The position numbers and the translations under genes were made by a program. Under the pieces are notes generated by a model that saw nothing but the letters and a program-made list of their open reading frames with translations, had not been told where the DNA came from and did not search any database. From Takakia lepidozioides (Eukaryota > Streptophyta > Takakiopsida > Takakiales > Takakiaceae): a stretch of DNA of 64,000 bases. The stretch is taken from positions 93,600,756 through 93,664,755 of the forward strand of contig CM060731.1 of assembly GCA_030704615.1 (NCBI GenBank), in the 5' to 3' direction. Shown here one piece after another: positions 47,101 through 58,080 of the stretch (positions are counted from its first letter, which is position 1; each line of letters opens with the position of its first letter).

Positions 47101-49069
47101 AAATGAAGAGGAAAACGTAAGGAATTGAAATTGTGCAAGACTAATCCACACCAATCTATAAAACATCATAAGATCACAATACATATACATGTTTATAAGG
47201 GCAAAAACGACAGCCCACAGGCGCCCCTGACAGGACATATCACAAGCCCAAAAAAATGGTCAGCCACCTCAGGAAATGCAACACAGCCCAAAACCCCAAC
47301 ATCGACAAAAACTCGCCTTGTTCGCCTTGGCTTCTTGTACAAGCTCGTCCAACACATCCAGACTAAGCAGGTGCATAGATCCACTGCTGGAATTTCCCCA
47401 ACTATTGTCATATGCATCCTGCAATGTCTCCTCCAATGATGCAGACTCCAAATTCATATTAACTTCATTTGAGTAGTGACTAAGGGCACTATTTTGCACC
47501 GAAGGTGCTGCCAAATGGAGGGTTTCCGACAGCTGGTTTTCCAAATTAGCTTCTGAGGCATCCCAAGAATCTTCCAATCTGCTGCAGCCCTTGTCAGATT
47601 GAAGCTGCTCCAAGTCACTCCCCATGTCCGGAACACTCCCATATACTGATCCTAGCAGATCTCCCAATGGAGCACATGCATCTGCTGTCTCCTCAATGGA
47701 GTGAGTGAGGTCAGGCTGACTGTTGGCAGCAAGCAACAAGTGAAGATCACCAGGTATAGGGATGTGCCCATTGCCTGCAAGCTGCCTGAAAGGAAGATCT
47801 TGAAGCATTACACTCTGTGGGCCTGTGATCAATGCATCTCTTATTTCTGCAAAGAACCAGGCAATACATCAAAACTTGGCCTCGTAATTCAATACATTGG
47901 TAAGGCAATTGTCCCTTAGAAGAAACACACTGGACGGCCTAACTCCACTGCCCCACAGGGTTCAAATGGAACAAATAAGGAGTTCATGGATGTGAACCTC
48001 ATTACCATGTCCTCACATTGCAGTTCACATTGTCACACATGCACTGACTCTGGCTCAAGCATCCGGACAAGTACAAGCAACTGACATAACTAGCCAGAAG
48101 ACCGCGGTTGGAAATCAACTGTACCAGGAGCATCGAATTCAGAGGCGTCATCAAAGTCTGAGACCACTGACTCCTTTGCTACCATTGGAGGAGCCTCTAC
48201 TGCCGAATAACTTGGTGGCACTGTAGGCTTGTGAAGGTGCATGACAACCAGAGGGGAAGAAGTCACAGAAGATGACTGGTCACCCAGCACTTCTGTGACA
48301 ATGAAGTCCATGGCTGCCTCCATGTCCTCGCCATGATCCATCACTGTGGCCTTGATAATTCTCCCGTCCACCTGCCGACACGGCATGCACTATATTTCAT
48401 CGCACTGGCATGACCCACTTTCACAATCTCCTCATAACTGCCAGTACAGATACAGATGCTACAAACTACTGCAGAAGAGAATTAGGGAGGACTAGAGGTG
48501 GTCGTAATCCACAACTCCACAAGTTTGAAATGGGAATATCCTGTCTTGCAATTCAGTCATACTGCCAGCAAGATCTGGCGACTCACTAATGGATCATTTA
48601 CAGAGTCATTATGTCATAGAAATCTGCAGCATCAGGATTTGCATCTGGAAAGTCCAGTGTAATACCCATATTGCAGAGTATTCACTCTCTTCAACCACAC
48701 AACGGCATATCTAGAAGCCGCAGAGGGTACTCTCAGTTTATAGAACATCGTCACACAGATTCAGACTTCCTCTCAAAACCTACTTTATAGTGTACAACTT
48801 GAGAAGGCATACTTTCGAAAACAAGATTTTCAAGAAGCAATTTCACTTTCCTTCCACAACCACTGGAACTTTTCACATAAAGCGTCGTGCAAAAGGAAGA
48901 TCACTAGCCATATTGAAACTAGATCTTTGACCCCGTCCGGTGAATGTGCTACCGGAAGGTGTGACACTACGCTGGCAACTAGCACGACAGTAAAACCCTA
49001 CAGCTCTCGGATGTGGCTCACCTGAGGGAAAAGTTCGCGAAGAGCATTGATAGTCTCACGATGTGCCAT
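44112..49069 (-). CDS. Plant CUE-domain coiled-coil protein (host gene)
   Basis: Exons read on the minus strand: 49069-49022, 48371-48125, 47846-47317, 46734-46562, 46021-45905, 45814-45639, 45516-45470 and 44607-44112. Splice phases agree at every junction checked; the donor at 47316 would be GC. The start MAHRETINALRELFPQ joins VDGRIIKATVMDHGEDMEAA to form a CUE ubiquitin-binding domain. A Ser/Asp-rich linker follows, then a long coiled coil (AEQAEAAARQAKEDAAHSG, AGEVYGEKAVLATESRELQ, LREFLIERGSFVDSLQ, VAIICEDVEALKKQLEAG) and a Ser-rich tail ending at TAG 44112. This order matches the plant 'ubiquitin system component Cue' family. Exon 45814-45639 is 176 nt, one short of frame, so one base is lost there or missing from the assembly. 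An exon between 47317 and 46734 (perhaps 46980-46900) may be missing. Likely binds ubiquitin; exact role unknown. Confidence 0.88.
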
Positions 49070-50237
49070 AATTACACCTCTTTACAAACACGGCATCTGC
49101 ATGGATCCAAATTCAACGGAAAATCGTGATTGTGAGAATCATTGGAAGCCCCGGAAGAAAGATGAAGTACGTGAAGCGACAAGAAAGTTAAGCAAATTGG
49201 GATTGAGAAATGCAGTGGAGTCCCATTGCAATATCCATTTGAAAGAAGCCACATCCCAAAGCTAATACGAGACGGCTCAGGAGTAGCAAAAATGTGTAGG
49301 GTAAGCAATCTTCCTTGTGGCAAGGGGCTCATACATTAATTTGGTTTTTTGTCATAGCCTTTGAATTTGCAGAAAGCCATTCCGGAAAGAAGACTCTCGA
49401 GAACCGGATAGTTTTGGTCCAGACGAAATACGCATTATCTTTCCAACTTGCAATACATCAGCAGAAAGAAGTGGAATTGGTCCGCTACAAAACATGCACA
49501 TCCACCCAACATACAAATACCATAAAACTCTGAACCAAATCTGAGTTGAACAGTATTCTTACCACAAACAGATCGCCCTACAAATTCACAATTGTAAGGA
49601 TGCATAACAACGATTCAAGCGCAAAGCATGCATATCCATCAATTGTACAACATCCAAGACACTGACGCTCAACATGCGGTCCATTTCGTCTTCCAGAGGT
49701 GGTGAGCACAACTAAAGTCACGAAACACATCTGATTTCCCATCTGATCGACTACAAGCACATCCGGCAACGACCTGCACATACCTCCTGAGATGCGTTTT
49801 ATCGATGACGAAGCTCTCCGGGACCGCCCTGCAGCCTGCCCATGTGCATACCCGCCATGCTGTCGGTTCCTGCCTTTATGCGCCCGCTTTCACCATTTTA
49901 GGGCACCTCACCTGCCGAGCTTAAACCCTAGCCTCACAATTGTCTAGTTGCTATATTGACACGCTATTTTTTCATTATTATTATTCTAGCGACGACCAAA
50001 GGTCGGAAGCTAGTTTAACGTAGAGCAGGAATAGGGAGCCATAGTGCCTCATCATCATAGCCACGTCACCGTCGTCAATTCTTTGGAACCTGCCTGAAAT
50101 GCCCAAAAATAACCGGAGTGCTTCAGCGCGCGGGGTGAGATATTTGCAAATTATGAGTACATCGCATGAGAGCTAGAATTTGCACGATGGTGGGACAACC
50201 GCAGTGGGACAACCGCAATCCCTAGGGGTGGCTTTTC
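49070..50237. other. Upstream region of the CUE gene
   Basis: Non-coding sequence that should contain the minus-strand promoter. No clear TATA box stands out. A hairpin remnant (CGACGACCAAAGGTCGGAAGC) lies near 49990. Confidence 0.4.
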
Positions 50238-50241
50238 TTAA

Positions 50242-51042
50242 CCCTTAAGTTCCCAAGCCCTTTTTTGACTTTTTACGAATTTTGGGTACCCAGCTGTAGT
50301 AAATTGCCCCAAGAAACCTACCAAAAATCATCCAGAGATTCCAGCCTTATAGCAGGCCCAGCTCATTTATGCATGACATACCCATGGAAATTGTGAGATT
50401 ATAACATTGGCCCGGACCTCAAATATCAGGTCCCAAAGAAAAAGTGAGAAAGAAATTGGTTTGACCAAATCAAAACCTAGCTTTATCCAATTTTGCTTGC
50501 CCCAAGACCCACCATTTCCAAATCAATAGTGGAGTGGCTATGACCCCACTAAATTGCAGGTCCAACTGATTTTTTCACCTATGGTTGCTTTGCATGCAAT
50601 TACATGGGGGTTGAAATCTCAAAATTGACAAGAGAAAACGTGCCTCTAAATGAAGTACTTTTTTTTCTACAAAATTTTTAAAAGCCAATGGTGGATGTGT
50701 GTATGTAATCCTCACACACCACAAGGTGAAGTTCTTTTTACAAAATTGCTAATTTTCTGCCAAAAATGGCCTTTGGAGTGCAATCTGTTTTTGGCTTGTT
50801 TACCTGCCACGTCAGCGGTCAACAAGCCCTTTTCAGGCCCAAAACGTAAATGAGAGATCTAAGATATTTTTTGTAGGTCGCAGCTTTTGTTTTTTTTTTA
50901 GTTTTGTTTTTTGCATCATACTCGAGACAAATCCCTTGTCATTAAAGCTTCAGGAGTGGGCCCCATCATATTAGATCTGCAAAAATTAGGTCCAACTGCA
51001 AATTCAAAGTGACCCGATTCAGGTCGCTTGGGAACTTAAGGG
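50242..51042. mobile_element. piggyBac-like non-autonomous element, 801 bp
   Basis: Perfect 16-bp terminal inverted repeats: CCCTTAAGTTCCCAAG at 50242-50257 and its complement at 51027-51042. Both ends are flanked by TTAA (50238-50241 and 51043-51046). A TTAA duplication with CCC...GGG ends is the signature of the piggyBac superfamily. The interior has no transposase and consists of AT-rich non-coding sequence. Confidence 0.85.
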
Positions 51043-51139
51043 TTAATGTATGATGTGAAGAAGTTTGTCATCCTGCAAATGTGGGCTCTTGGCTCCTATT
51101 AGTACCACGATTTGGTATTCTTCTTGATGTTTACAAAGG

Positions 51140-52760
51140 TTCTTGGGAGAGTCAGCTTGGTCTTACCATGACGTGTTTCAATCTCTGCCTGCTCAGTTGC
51201 ACCGTGGTGGTTCTCGCAGACCAATCCGACATTACCTAACTACAGACACAAGCGGCACACACAAGAGGTCTTTTTGGGTTGATGGTCAGTCAAATCCTCC
51301 ATGGGTCATGCCACAAGGTCAAGGATAATGTGTTGAGGACACCTTCTTCTTCGACCTATTTCAGCCTGTTTTGCCCTCTCATCAGACTCGACCCTGAGAT
51401 GCATATTGAATTCCGTAAGTTAGCTCGTTGGATGGATCTGTGGTGGTTTGGAGTGACTTTGACAAGTTACTGCTGATGTAGCAGCAGGAAATATCCAAAC
51501 ACAGATAACAGATATTAGGGAAAGCTTTGGAATAAACACTTTTCCGATCCCGGTCAATGGTGGGACAATGGAGACAAAAAGGTGAATGTCTATTGGACTA
51601 CAGAGAGAAGCAGATGCAATTTAGAATTGGAACTACGTCTGCAATAAGTAGGGTTGGGGTGTTTTCTGGAAGAACTTCACGCCGTCAGTGTCAGCTTCTA
51701 GCAGCAAGGCTGAGGATGTATTCATGATTTGTACACAGACAGGGATAGCTGAAGGAGCAGGGATAGAGGTCCAGATTCATCCAAGAGGGCCGGATTTCAA
51801 ACACAAGATTACTTTTGATTCTCTATGGATCAATAGCTACAAGAAATCTGCGTGGATAGATGGTCAACTGGAAACAGCAGCGGCAGCGGTATGATTGATA
51901 GAACAAGACACTACTAATGAAGGTACCTTCTTCAACACATTTCACCCTGTTTTCCCCTGTTATTAAAGTCGTCCCTAAATTTGCATGTTGCAGTCTGTAA
52001 GTTAGCTCGTAGGTGGATCTATGGTGTTTTTGGAGTGATTTTGAGATGTTACTGCCAATGTGGCAACATGAAAGTATCCAAAAACAGATAACAGAAACGA
52101 GGAGAAACTATGGAATGAATACGTTTCCGACTCCAGTCAATGGTGGAACAATCCAGGCAAAAAGATGAATGTTTGTTGGAGCCCAGGCTCTATCTGCATG
52201 ACGTGGCGCGAGCGTACGTACTCGCCACGTAAGCGTGAGCGTCCGCCATATCAGCAAATGTCAGAACACATTTGGCGAAAGAAAATGTGTCTATACCCAA
52301 GGGACCTATAACCGTGGGAATGCATGATTTGTGCATAGGCATGGATAGCTGAAGGAGCAGGGATAGAGAGTGGGTCCAAATTCATCCAAGAGGGCCGGAT
52401 TTGAAGCTCCAGATTAACTATGATTCCCTGTGGAAGGATAGCTACAAGAAATCTGCATGGGTAGATGGTCAACTGGAAGCCGCAGCAGCAGCGGCACAAT
52501 TGATAAAATCAGGCACTGCTACTCAAGGCACATTCTTCAACACATTTCATCCTGTTTTTCCCTCTTATCAGAATCGGCCCTAAATTTTCATGTTGAATTC
52601 TGCAAGTTAGCTGGTTGAGTGAATCTTTGATAATGACTTTGACATGATACTGCCAATGTGACAACAATAAAGTATCCAAAAACAGGTAACAGAGACAAAA
52701 ATAAGCTGTGGAATGAATACTTTTCTGACCCCAGTCAATGGTGGGACAATCGAGGCAAAA
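51140..52760. repeat. Three diverged copies of a unit of about 600 bp
   Basis: Copies at about 51140-51560, 51690-52180 and 52320-52800. Shared blocks encode PRGPDFK-like, SLWINSYKKSAWIDGQLE and AAAA stretches, followed by ACACATTTCACCCTGTTTT, TTAGCTCGT, a GTGACTTTGACA block and AATGGTGGGACAAT. Copy 3 keeps the longest frame (52401-52583). It looks like duplication of a gene fragment of unknown identity. Confidence 0.75.
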
Positions 52761-53592
52761 AGGTGAATGCCTGTTGGATTACAGAGAGTAGCAGATGCAA
52801 TTGAGCCTAGGATCAGAGGTGCATGGTGGCACATTTGTATGAGACTCTCTAGCTTAGAGAATCTCTTGATGTTGAATAATATTTGTGGGGTTTTGCTTGT
52901 TGACAGTGGGTTCACAAGGAGGCGACTATGATGCACTTGATGGTTGTCTTCAGACGCTCTAGGAGTTCCATGGAATTTCCCAGGTTGACTGTTGCTTGCT
53001 ACCTTCGATTCATACTTCTAACTTATCAAGACACTTAGCAGCACCAAGAGGATGTGGCAAAAGAGAAGAAGTTTGTCAAGGAACACTTGTGCTGTGCCTT
53101 AACATTCAAATTGAGCTAACAAATAAGATGAATGTTGTGCAACTATGGCTTCCTACATATTTCAATGTTTGAGGATGTTTCTTCTCTGTGGCTAGATTTT
53201 GATCTGTTCATTCGCTCAGATTGACATCACTTGTGCAGATGTCTGCTGGATATTTGATGGCAGAATCGAGGAAACAATGTGACTCTCTTATAGCTGTTGG
53301 TTCTGCTTTTGGCGCGTTGTCACCACTTCACTTCCATAATAGATGAATGTTGTAGGCCCTGCCAAAGCACATTTCACTGTCTTCTAGTATTGCTGATTAA
53401 AAAATTGTGGTTACTGAGCAGGTTTGAAAAGGGAAAACTCACTTATGGCCATATTCGTGGTAGATTGTTTGACTGTTCCCTTGAATTGTTCTGGACTACC
53501 CCTCAATAATTGCTAGGTGGCTGACAAGACCAACTGTGAAGATAGACATCACCAGCCGACGGAATGTGGACGAACGAACCTTTCTACCTCAA
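52761..53592. other. Unassigned spacer
   Basis: No coding sequence or repeat recognised beyond the fading end of the triplicated unit. Confidence 0.35.
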
Positions 53593-54382
53593 CACTACAC
53601 CGTTCCGGGGGTTTAGCGATGCACTGGGCACCGCTCATCGCGTATTTTCGGGGTTGGCGGAAATCGCAGATGCCTCGCTATGGGGACGTCGCAGATTCCG
53701 GACTTAAGGCGACGCCGGGGGGTCGCAGATCCAACCCCCGTGAAAATCCCCACTAGCTCGTACGCTCGTAGCTCGGGGCGTCGCTGTAGCCATACAGGGA
53801 GGGGCAAAAAAAAAAAAAAAAAAACGTTTTTTTTTTAAGCAACGCCCTAGGAGTCAGCGACGCCCTGGGGATCGCTTATTGAGGTTTTTTGGAATTTTGA
53901 ATTTTTGAAAAATGGCGAGATCCACACGGTTCAAAAAATGGGGGGATACACACTTGCCGCATAGTGTCAAACCTAACCTATGAGCATGTGTTTGCAAGTA
54001 GCCGACACATATCGAGTTCCTAAATCATTCAACCTGTAGTTAGGCAAATTTGAACTCAAGGCCTCTACATTATACATATAGTAAGACAGTTCACACTAAC
54101 CAACATATCAGTTACAAAACGTACACACAAACTCGTGATTTGATTTGTACGTAAGGTAGTTCATGCATACATCGGTTGCTCGTCGGGACCTCAAAGCGGC
54201 ACTCCTCGCGTCGTTCAAATATAGGCGACGTCTCTAGCGTCGCTTTTCTTGCACCCTCTATTGCAAAAAACCAAAAACTGATCAAGTCATTTTTAGCGAC
54301 GTCTCAGGCGTCGGTAAAAATGACTTATTAAAAAAAAAAAAAACACTCAAAAGCAACGCCTAGGGCATCGCATTTAAAAAAC

Positions 54383-54413
<31 letters not shown>

Positions 54414-54676
54414 CGAGGTGCTTGAAGCGACGCCCTGGGCGTCGCATTAAAAATACGATGGTTTTTTTTTTTTTTTTTTTTTTTTTGGTGCTTGAAGCAA
54501 CGCCCTAGGCATCGCTAAGGCATCGCAACCTAAACCCTGGGCGTCACAAGTAGGGACTTGGCCAAATTGGCAGTCCCTCAGGCGTCGCAAGAATTTTCTG
54601 TGATGCTTAGGGCGTCACACGGGAAATGGGGCGCGGGGGGTTGGGCGTCGCTAAACCCCCCCTAAACGTAGTAGTG
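53593..54676. mobile_element. CACTA-like non-autonomous element, 1084 bp
   Basis: The left end is CACTACACCGTTCC and the right end, on the other strand, CACTACTACGTTTAGG. Both continue into GGGGGTTTAGCGA. A 3-bp CAA duplication flanks it (53590-53592 and 54677-54679), as expected for CACTA (En/Spm) elements. Subterminal and internal AGCGACGCC/GGCGTCGC palindromes recur about ten times. Long A and T tracts lie at 53807, 54331, 54386 and 54461. No transposase inside. Confidence 0.88.
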
Positions 54677-54679
54677 CAA

Positions 54680-55189
54680 ACCGATGAATCTTGAGACTTT
54701 CCATATCACTTATAAGCGACAGCGGGATGAGATCAATTCTCGGAAGAGTCTGGAAGGGTCGTTGAGTGTGGCAACCCTAACTCCGATGCTGCTATATATT
54801 GGTGCCCAGTTGTCACATGTCAAGCGCCATCCGGAGTCCACGCCCTACATCTTGCTTGGGATGCTTGGCGTGCAGGCTACATAATTCCTCTTATCACAGG
54901 TTAGTAGCTGACTGATTACCTAAGATCTCTGCCGTTTTGTTCAAGGATTTGTCTCTCTGATGTATTTTTGTTCTCAATACTGGCTCCAAATAGAATAGCA
55001 AGTTTTTATGAATTAGCAATGTTACTGAAGATCTAGTATCTAGCAAGCTAATATGCCTGGATTGTCATATGGGGAATCTGCACCGAACCTGAGTAGCTTC
55101 AAATCCTACCTCATGATCAGGGTAGCAAACACTTCTGAGAGCCTCTTCGACCACAATTGCATTGTGAATCTTTTCATACTGGATCAGGA
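54680..55189. other. Unassigned sequence before the PPR fragment
   Basis: May contain further decayed parts of the PPR gene; no repeat unit was read with confidence. Confidence 0.3.
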
Positions 55190-55637
55190 ATGTAGGAACA
55201 TGTATGACATTTCTTTGTGTTCTCAAGGCCTGTGCCAGTGTGGCAGCCCTGGAGAAGGGCAAAGAGATCCATGTTGACATTATCAAGCCAAATTGTGTCA
55301 GATAACATTCTAGGTGTTACCTTGGTAAACATGTATGCCAAATGCGGGAGCATAAATAATGTATGGCAAGTGTTTGACAATATGGCTAAACGAGATGTAG
55401 TCTCATGGAGTGCGATGATAGCAGGATATGCTCAGCATGGGTGTGGTAGGGAGGCTTTGGAGACCTATAAGCAAATGGTATGAGACGGGGTGGCACCTGA
55501 CCAGGCTATGTTTGTTTGTGTTGTCAATGCCTGTGCAAGCTTGACAGCCCTGGAGAAGGGCAAACAAGTCTATGCTGACATAATTAAAGCTGGAATTGTT
55601 CCAGATATCATTATGGAGAATACCCTAGTTGACGTGT
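55190..55637 (+). pseudogene. PPR protein fragment (PLS type)
   Basis: About 145 residues across two frames with a stop. TFLCVLKACASVAALEKGKE (frame to about 55308), then a shift to VTLVNMYAKCGS, VFDNMAKRDVVSWSAMIAGY and REALETYKQM, a TGA at 55481, and a further unit with FVCVVNACASLTALEKGKQ. MYAKCG and DVVSW-AMI are typical of plant PLS-class pentatricopeptide proteins, which bind organelle RNA. The frame ends abruptly at 55637 just as the next MYAKCG unit should begin, where Ty3/gypsy sequence starts. Confidence 0.85.
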
Positions 55638-55639
55638 AA

Positions 55640-57241
55640 GTGTGGCTCATCCACGGCCCACTCCTTTGCTAACAACAAATTTATTCGCCTCCCACTCGGT
55701 TGGGCGTTTCCGACATCCGTAAAACTTCGCCACCATCCCCACACGGTAGCGTGACTACTCTCTTGCGGCCATCTATGATTGCTCCGGATTTGCTCAAAAA
55801 AGACATCCCCAAAATGAGGTCCACTCCATCGATCTCGCAAATGGTGAAGTTCTCACGTCCCTCCCAACTCCTCAGCTGAAGAGGAACATCGAACGCCACC
55901 TTGTTGCCAGTTGTGGTTCTAATTTGGTAGAACGCACTTCAATAGAAGCCTCCACATCATTTATCGGGAGGCCCAGCTTCCGTGTCGTTGCCGGTGTCAT
56001 GAAGGAGTGCGACACTCTTGTGTCCACCAGCAATGACACGTTAGTTCCGAAAATTACCCCGCACACGAACATTAGCTGACTTCATTTACGCACAGCTCTC
56101 GTCTCCTGGTATAACTCACAAGAGTAGTTGCCTACCTTGCCAGTCTTGGCGACCACCGCCTCCACCAAGCGGCTGATGGAGTCTTCGGACAGTTCCGTGG
56201 TCGTCCGAGTCATGTTCAATTGTCGGGGTTTCAGGCACTTCTTGGCCATGTGCCCCCGCTCCCCGCAATTAAAGCACACCCCATCAAAGGTCGCCTTTTG
56301 TCCACCATAAGCCGCCGTACCTGATTTTCTTTTCGGAGCACCGGTTGCCGCCTTGACGTGCGAAGGCCCTCCCTTCGATTTCCATGTGTCATTGTCGCCG
56401 CGTGGCCTATCCCACTTAAGGAGTCACCCTCCCGTCGGAACTTCTTGTGGTTCAGCTCCGTACGGCCCTGTCTTTCGCCCCTAGGGACATCCGAGAAGCA
56501 TTCAGCCCTTTCAAATGCCTCGTTCAAAGTCTTTGGTGGCCTCTCCTCCAACTTCCGCCTGGCCTATGGGGCCAGTCCCGCCACAAAGTTGAAAACCATT
56601 TCTGGTTCCGCCATATCCGTGACTTCGAGCAATAATACATTGAAAGCCTGAACATATCCCTGAATGTCATCCGTTTACTTCAAGTTCTTCATCTTGTCCC
56701 GGGCGAGCCAGGACGCGTTGAGGGGCACAAACTGTCTTCTCATAAGTTCCTTGAACCCACTCCAGCTCGAGGTTTCTCGGTTTGGCCCTTGGTCATGAAG
56801 GCGTTTCTTCCACCATTGTTGAGCATAGCCCCCTCAAATAGGTGGGAGCCACTTCCATCCGATCCTCGTCACTCAACTTGGCCGCCCGAAAGTACTGCTC
56901 AAGCTCCAAGAGCTAGGTGTTGAGTGCCTTCTGATTTCGGACGCCCTCAAAGGTGTCAGGTTCCTTAGGCTTCACCTTAAACTTTGTCTTAGTGGAAGTG
57001 GCATTAACCGCCCTCATCACGTCTTTTAGCGTCCCACCAAACTGCCCCAACAACCCTTCCCAATAGGCTGCTGGCATGGGAGGCATCTGTTGGTCTGGCA
57101 GAGCCTTTGGGAAGTCCTCGGGCTCCGTTGAGCGGCCTCACTTTCAGTTTGCCGCTTTGGTGACACGTCGCTCCCACCGGGCTCACTGGGATCATCGTCT
57201 TTCGGGCCGTTCCGCTTTCGCTTTGTCTTGCCCGACCCCAT
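55640..57241 (-). pseudogene. Ty3/gypsy gag and protease remnant
   Basis: Minus strand. The gag start at 57241 (MGSGKTKRKRNG) is followed by a decayed capsid region (TLNEAFERAECF at about 56530), the zinc knuckle CFNCGERGHMAKKC (56276), then retropepsin: LLVDTRVSHSFMTP (56010) and ICEIDGVDLILGMSFL (55840). The protease DTG motif reads DTR, a GGA-to-AGA change, and an in-frame TGA (56082) separates knuckle and protease. Several frameshifts occur. Reverse transcriptase, RNase H and integrase are absent because the element is cut off at about 55640 against PPR sequence. Confidence 0.82.
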
Positions 57242-57282
57242 GGTGAGGCCGATCTCAAGGATGATTGCGTACTAAACTCTAA

Positions 57283-57294
57283 GCTCTGATACCA
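57283..57294 (-). other. Primer-binding site for initiator Met-tRNA
   Basis: The minus strand reads TGGTATCAGAGC, the standard plant primer-binding site, two bases inside the LTR end. Confidence 0.95.
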
Positions 57295-57296
57295 AG

Positions 57297-57960
57297 TGTC
57301 GCGCACCTCACTTCGGTAAACTCATTTTCAAGTCATAGTTACTCGCTTTGATACGCGCGCCTAACTCCCAAACTAGCCGCCGGGCCAACTCGGAGCTTCG
57401 GCTGCTCACCGGGGCATAACGGTCCCCCTTGCGCCTCCAGAAGACCCTCCACCACTTTGGGCCTAGTGGAAATTCCCTTTGATAGATGGCAGTCCGGAAT
57501 AGCTCCCCACACCTTGGTCGCTTTTCGGCTCGCACGCTTACTCACTAGCTTTTGGTCACCAACGGGCTTGCACCGTTCTCGGGGTTACTACTCCCTATAT
57601 ATACTTCTATAGGTGTCCGCGTGGTCACAAACAACACAGTTTTTTTTTATGGTGAACCACCACGAAGACCTTCAACCTTCTGTGGTGAGTCGCGGTGAGT
57701 CTTGGCCCACCCACCACGGCCCCAATGGACCGCGGTGAGTCCCAAGATTCCCCACAACTCCCACCATAAGGCCTCAGCCTCTTGGTGAGTCCTATGTCAC
57801 CCCCACTACGACTCCCTAAGCTACCACCACCCCTCGTGGAGCCCCCACTACCGCAACCCGGTTTGCGGGGCTCCACCTAGTGAGCGCCTAGGGCCACCTT
57901 GAGTGCCTTTGGCACTCAAGGGTGCTTCAGCCCCCTTTCCTATTCGCTGCCGCTAAAACA
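57297..57960 (-). repeat. 5' LTR of the Ty3/gypsy element
   Basis: On the minus strand it begins TGTTTTAGCGG at 57960 and ends GCGACA at 57297 (TG...CA), giving 664 bp. A TATA-like TATATATAGG (about 57603-57594) lies inside. No 3' LTR is present in the window. Confidence 0.8.
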
Positions 57961-58080
57961 AGGTGCAGGTACAGCACCGTGTGGGTTCCTCCAAATCATA
58001 TCACCGTAGCGTGCTCTCGTATCTACCCGGATGGTGCAGCACTTCCTTTGAAATGCCGGCAATGTCCTTGCAATTCTCCA

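Noticed and set aside
57004-57545. Extra minus-strand proteins inside the LTR
   Set aside because: They lie across the LTR, primer-binding site and gag start and are better explained as retrotransposon non-coding sequence.
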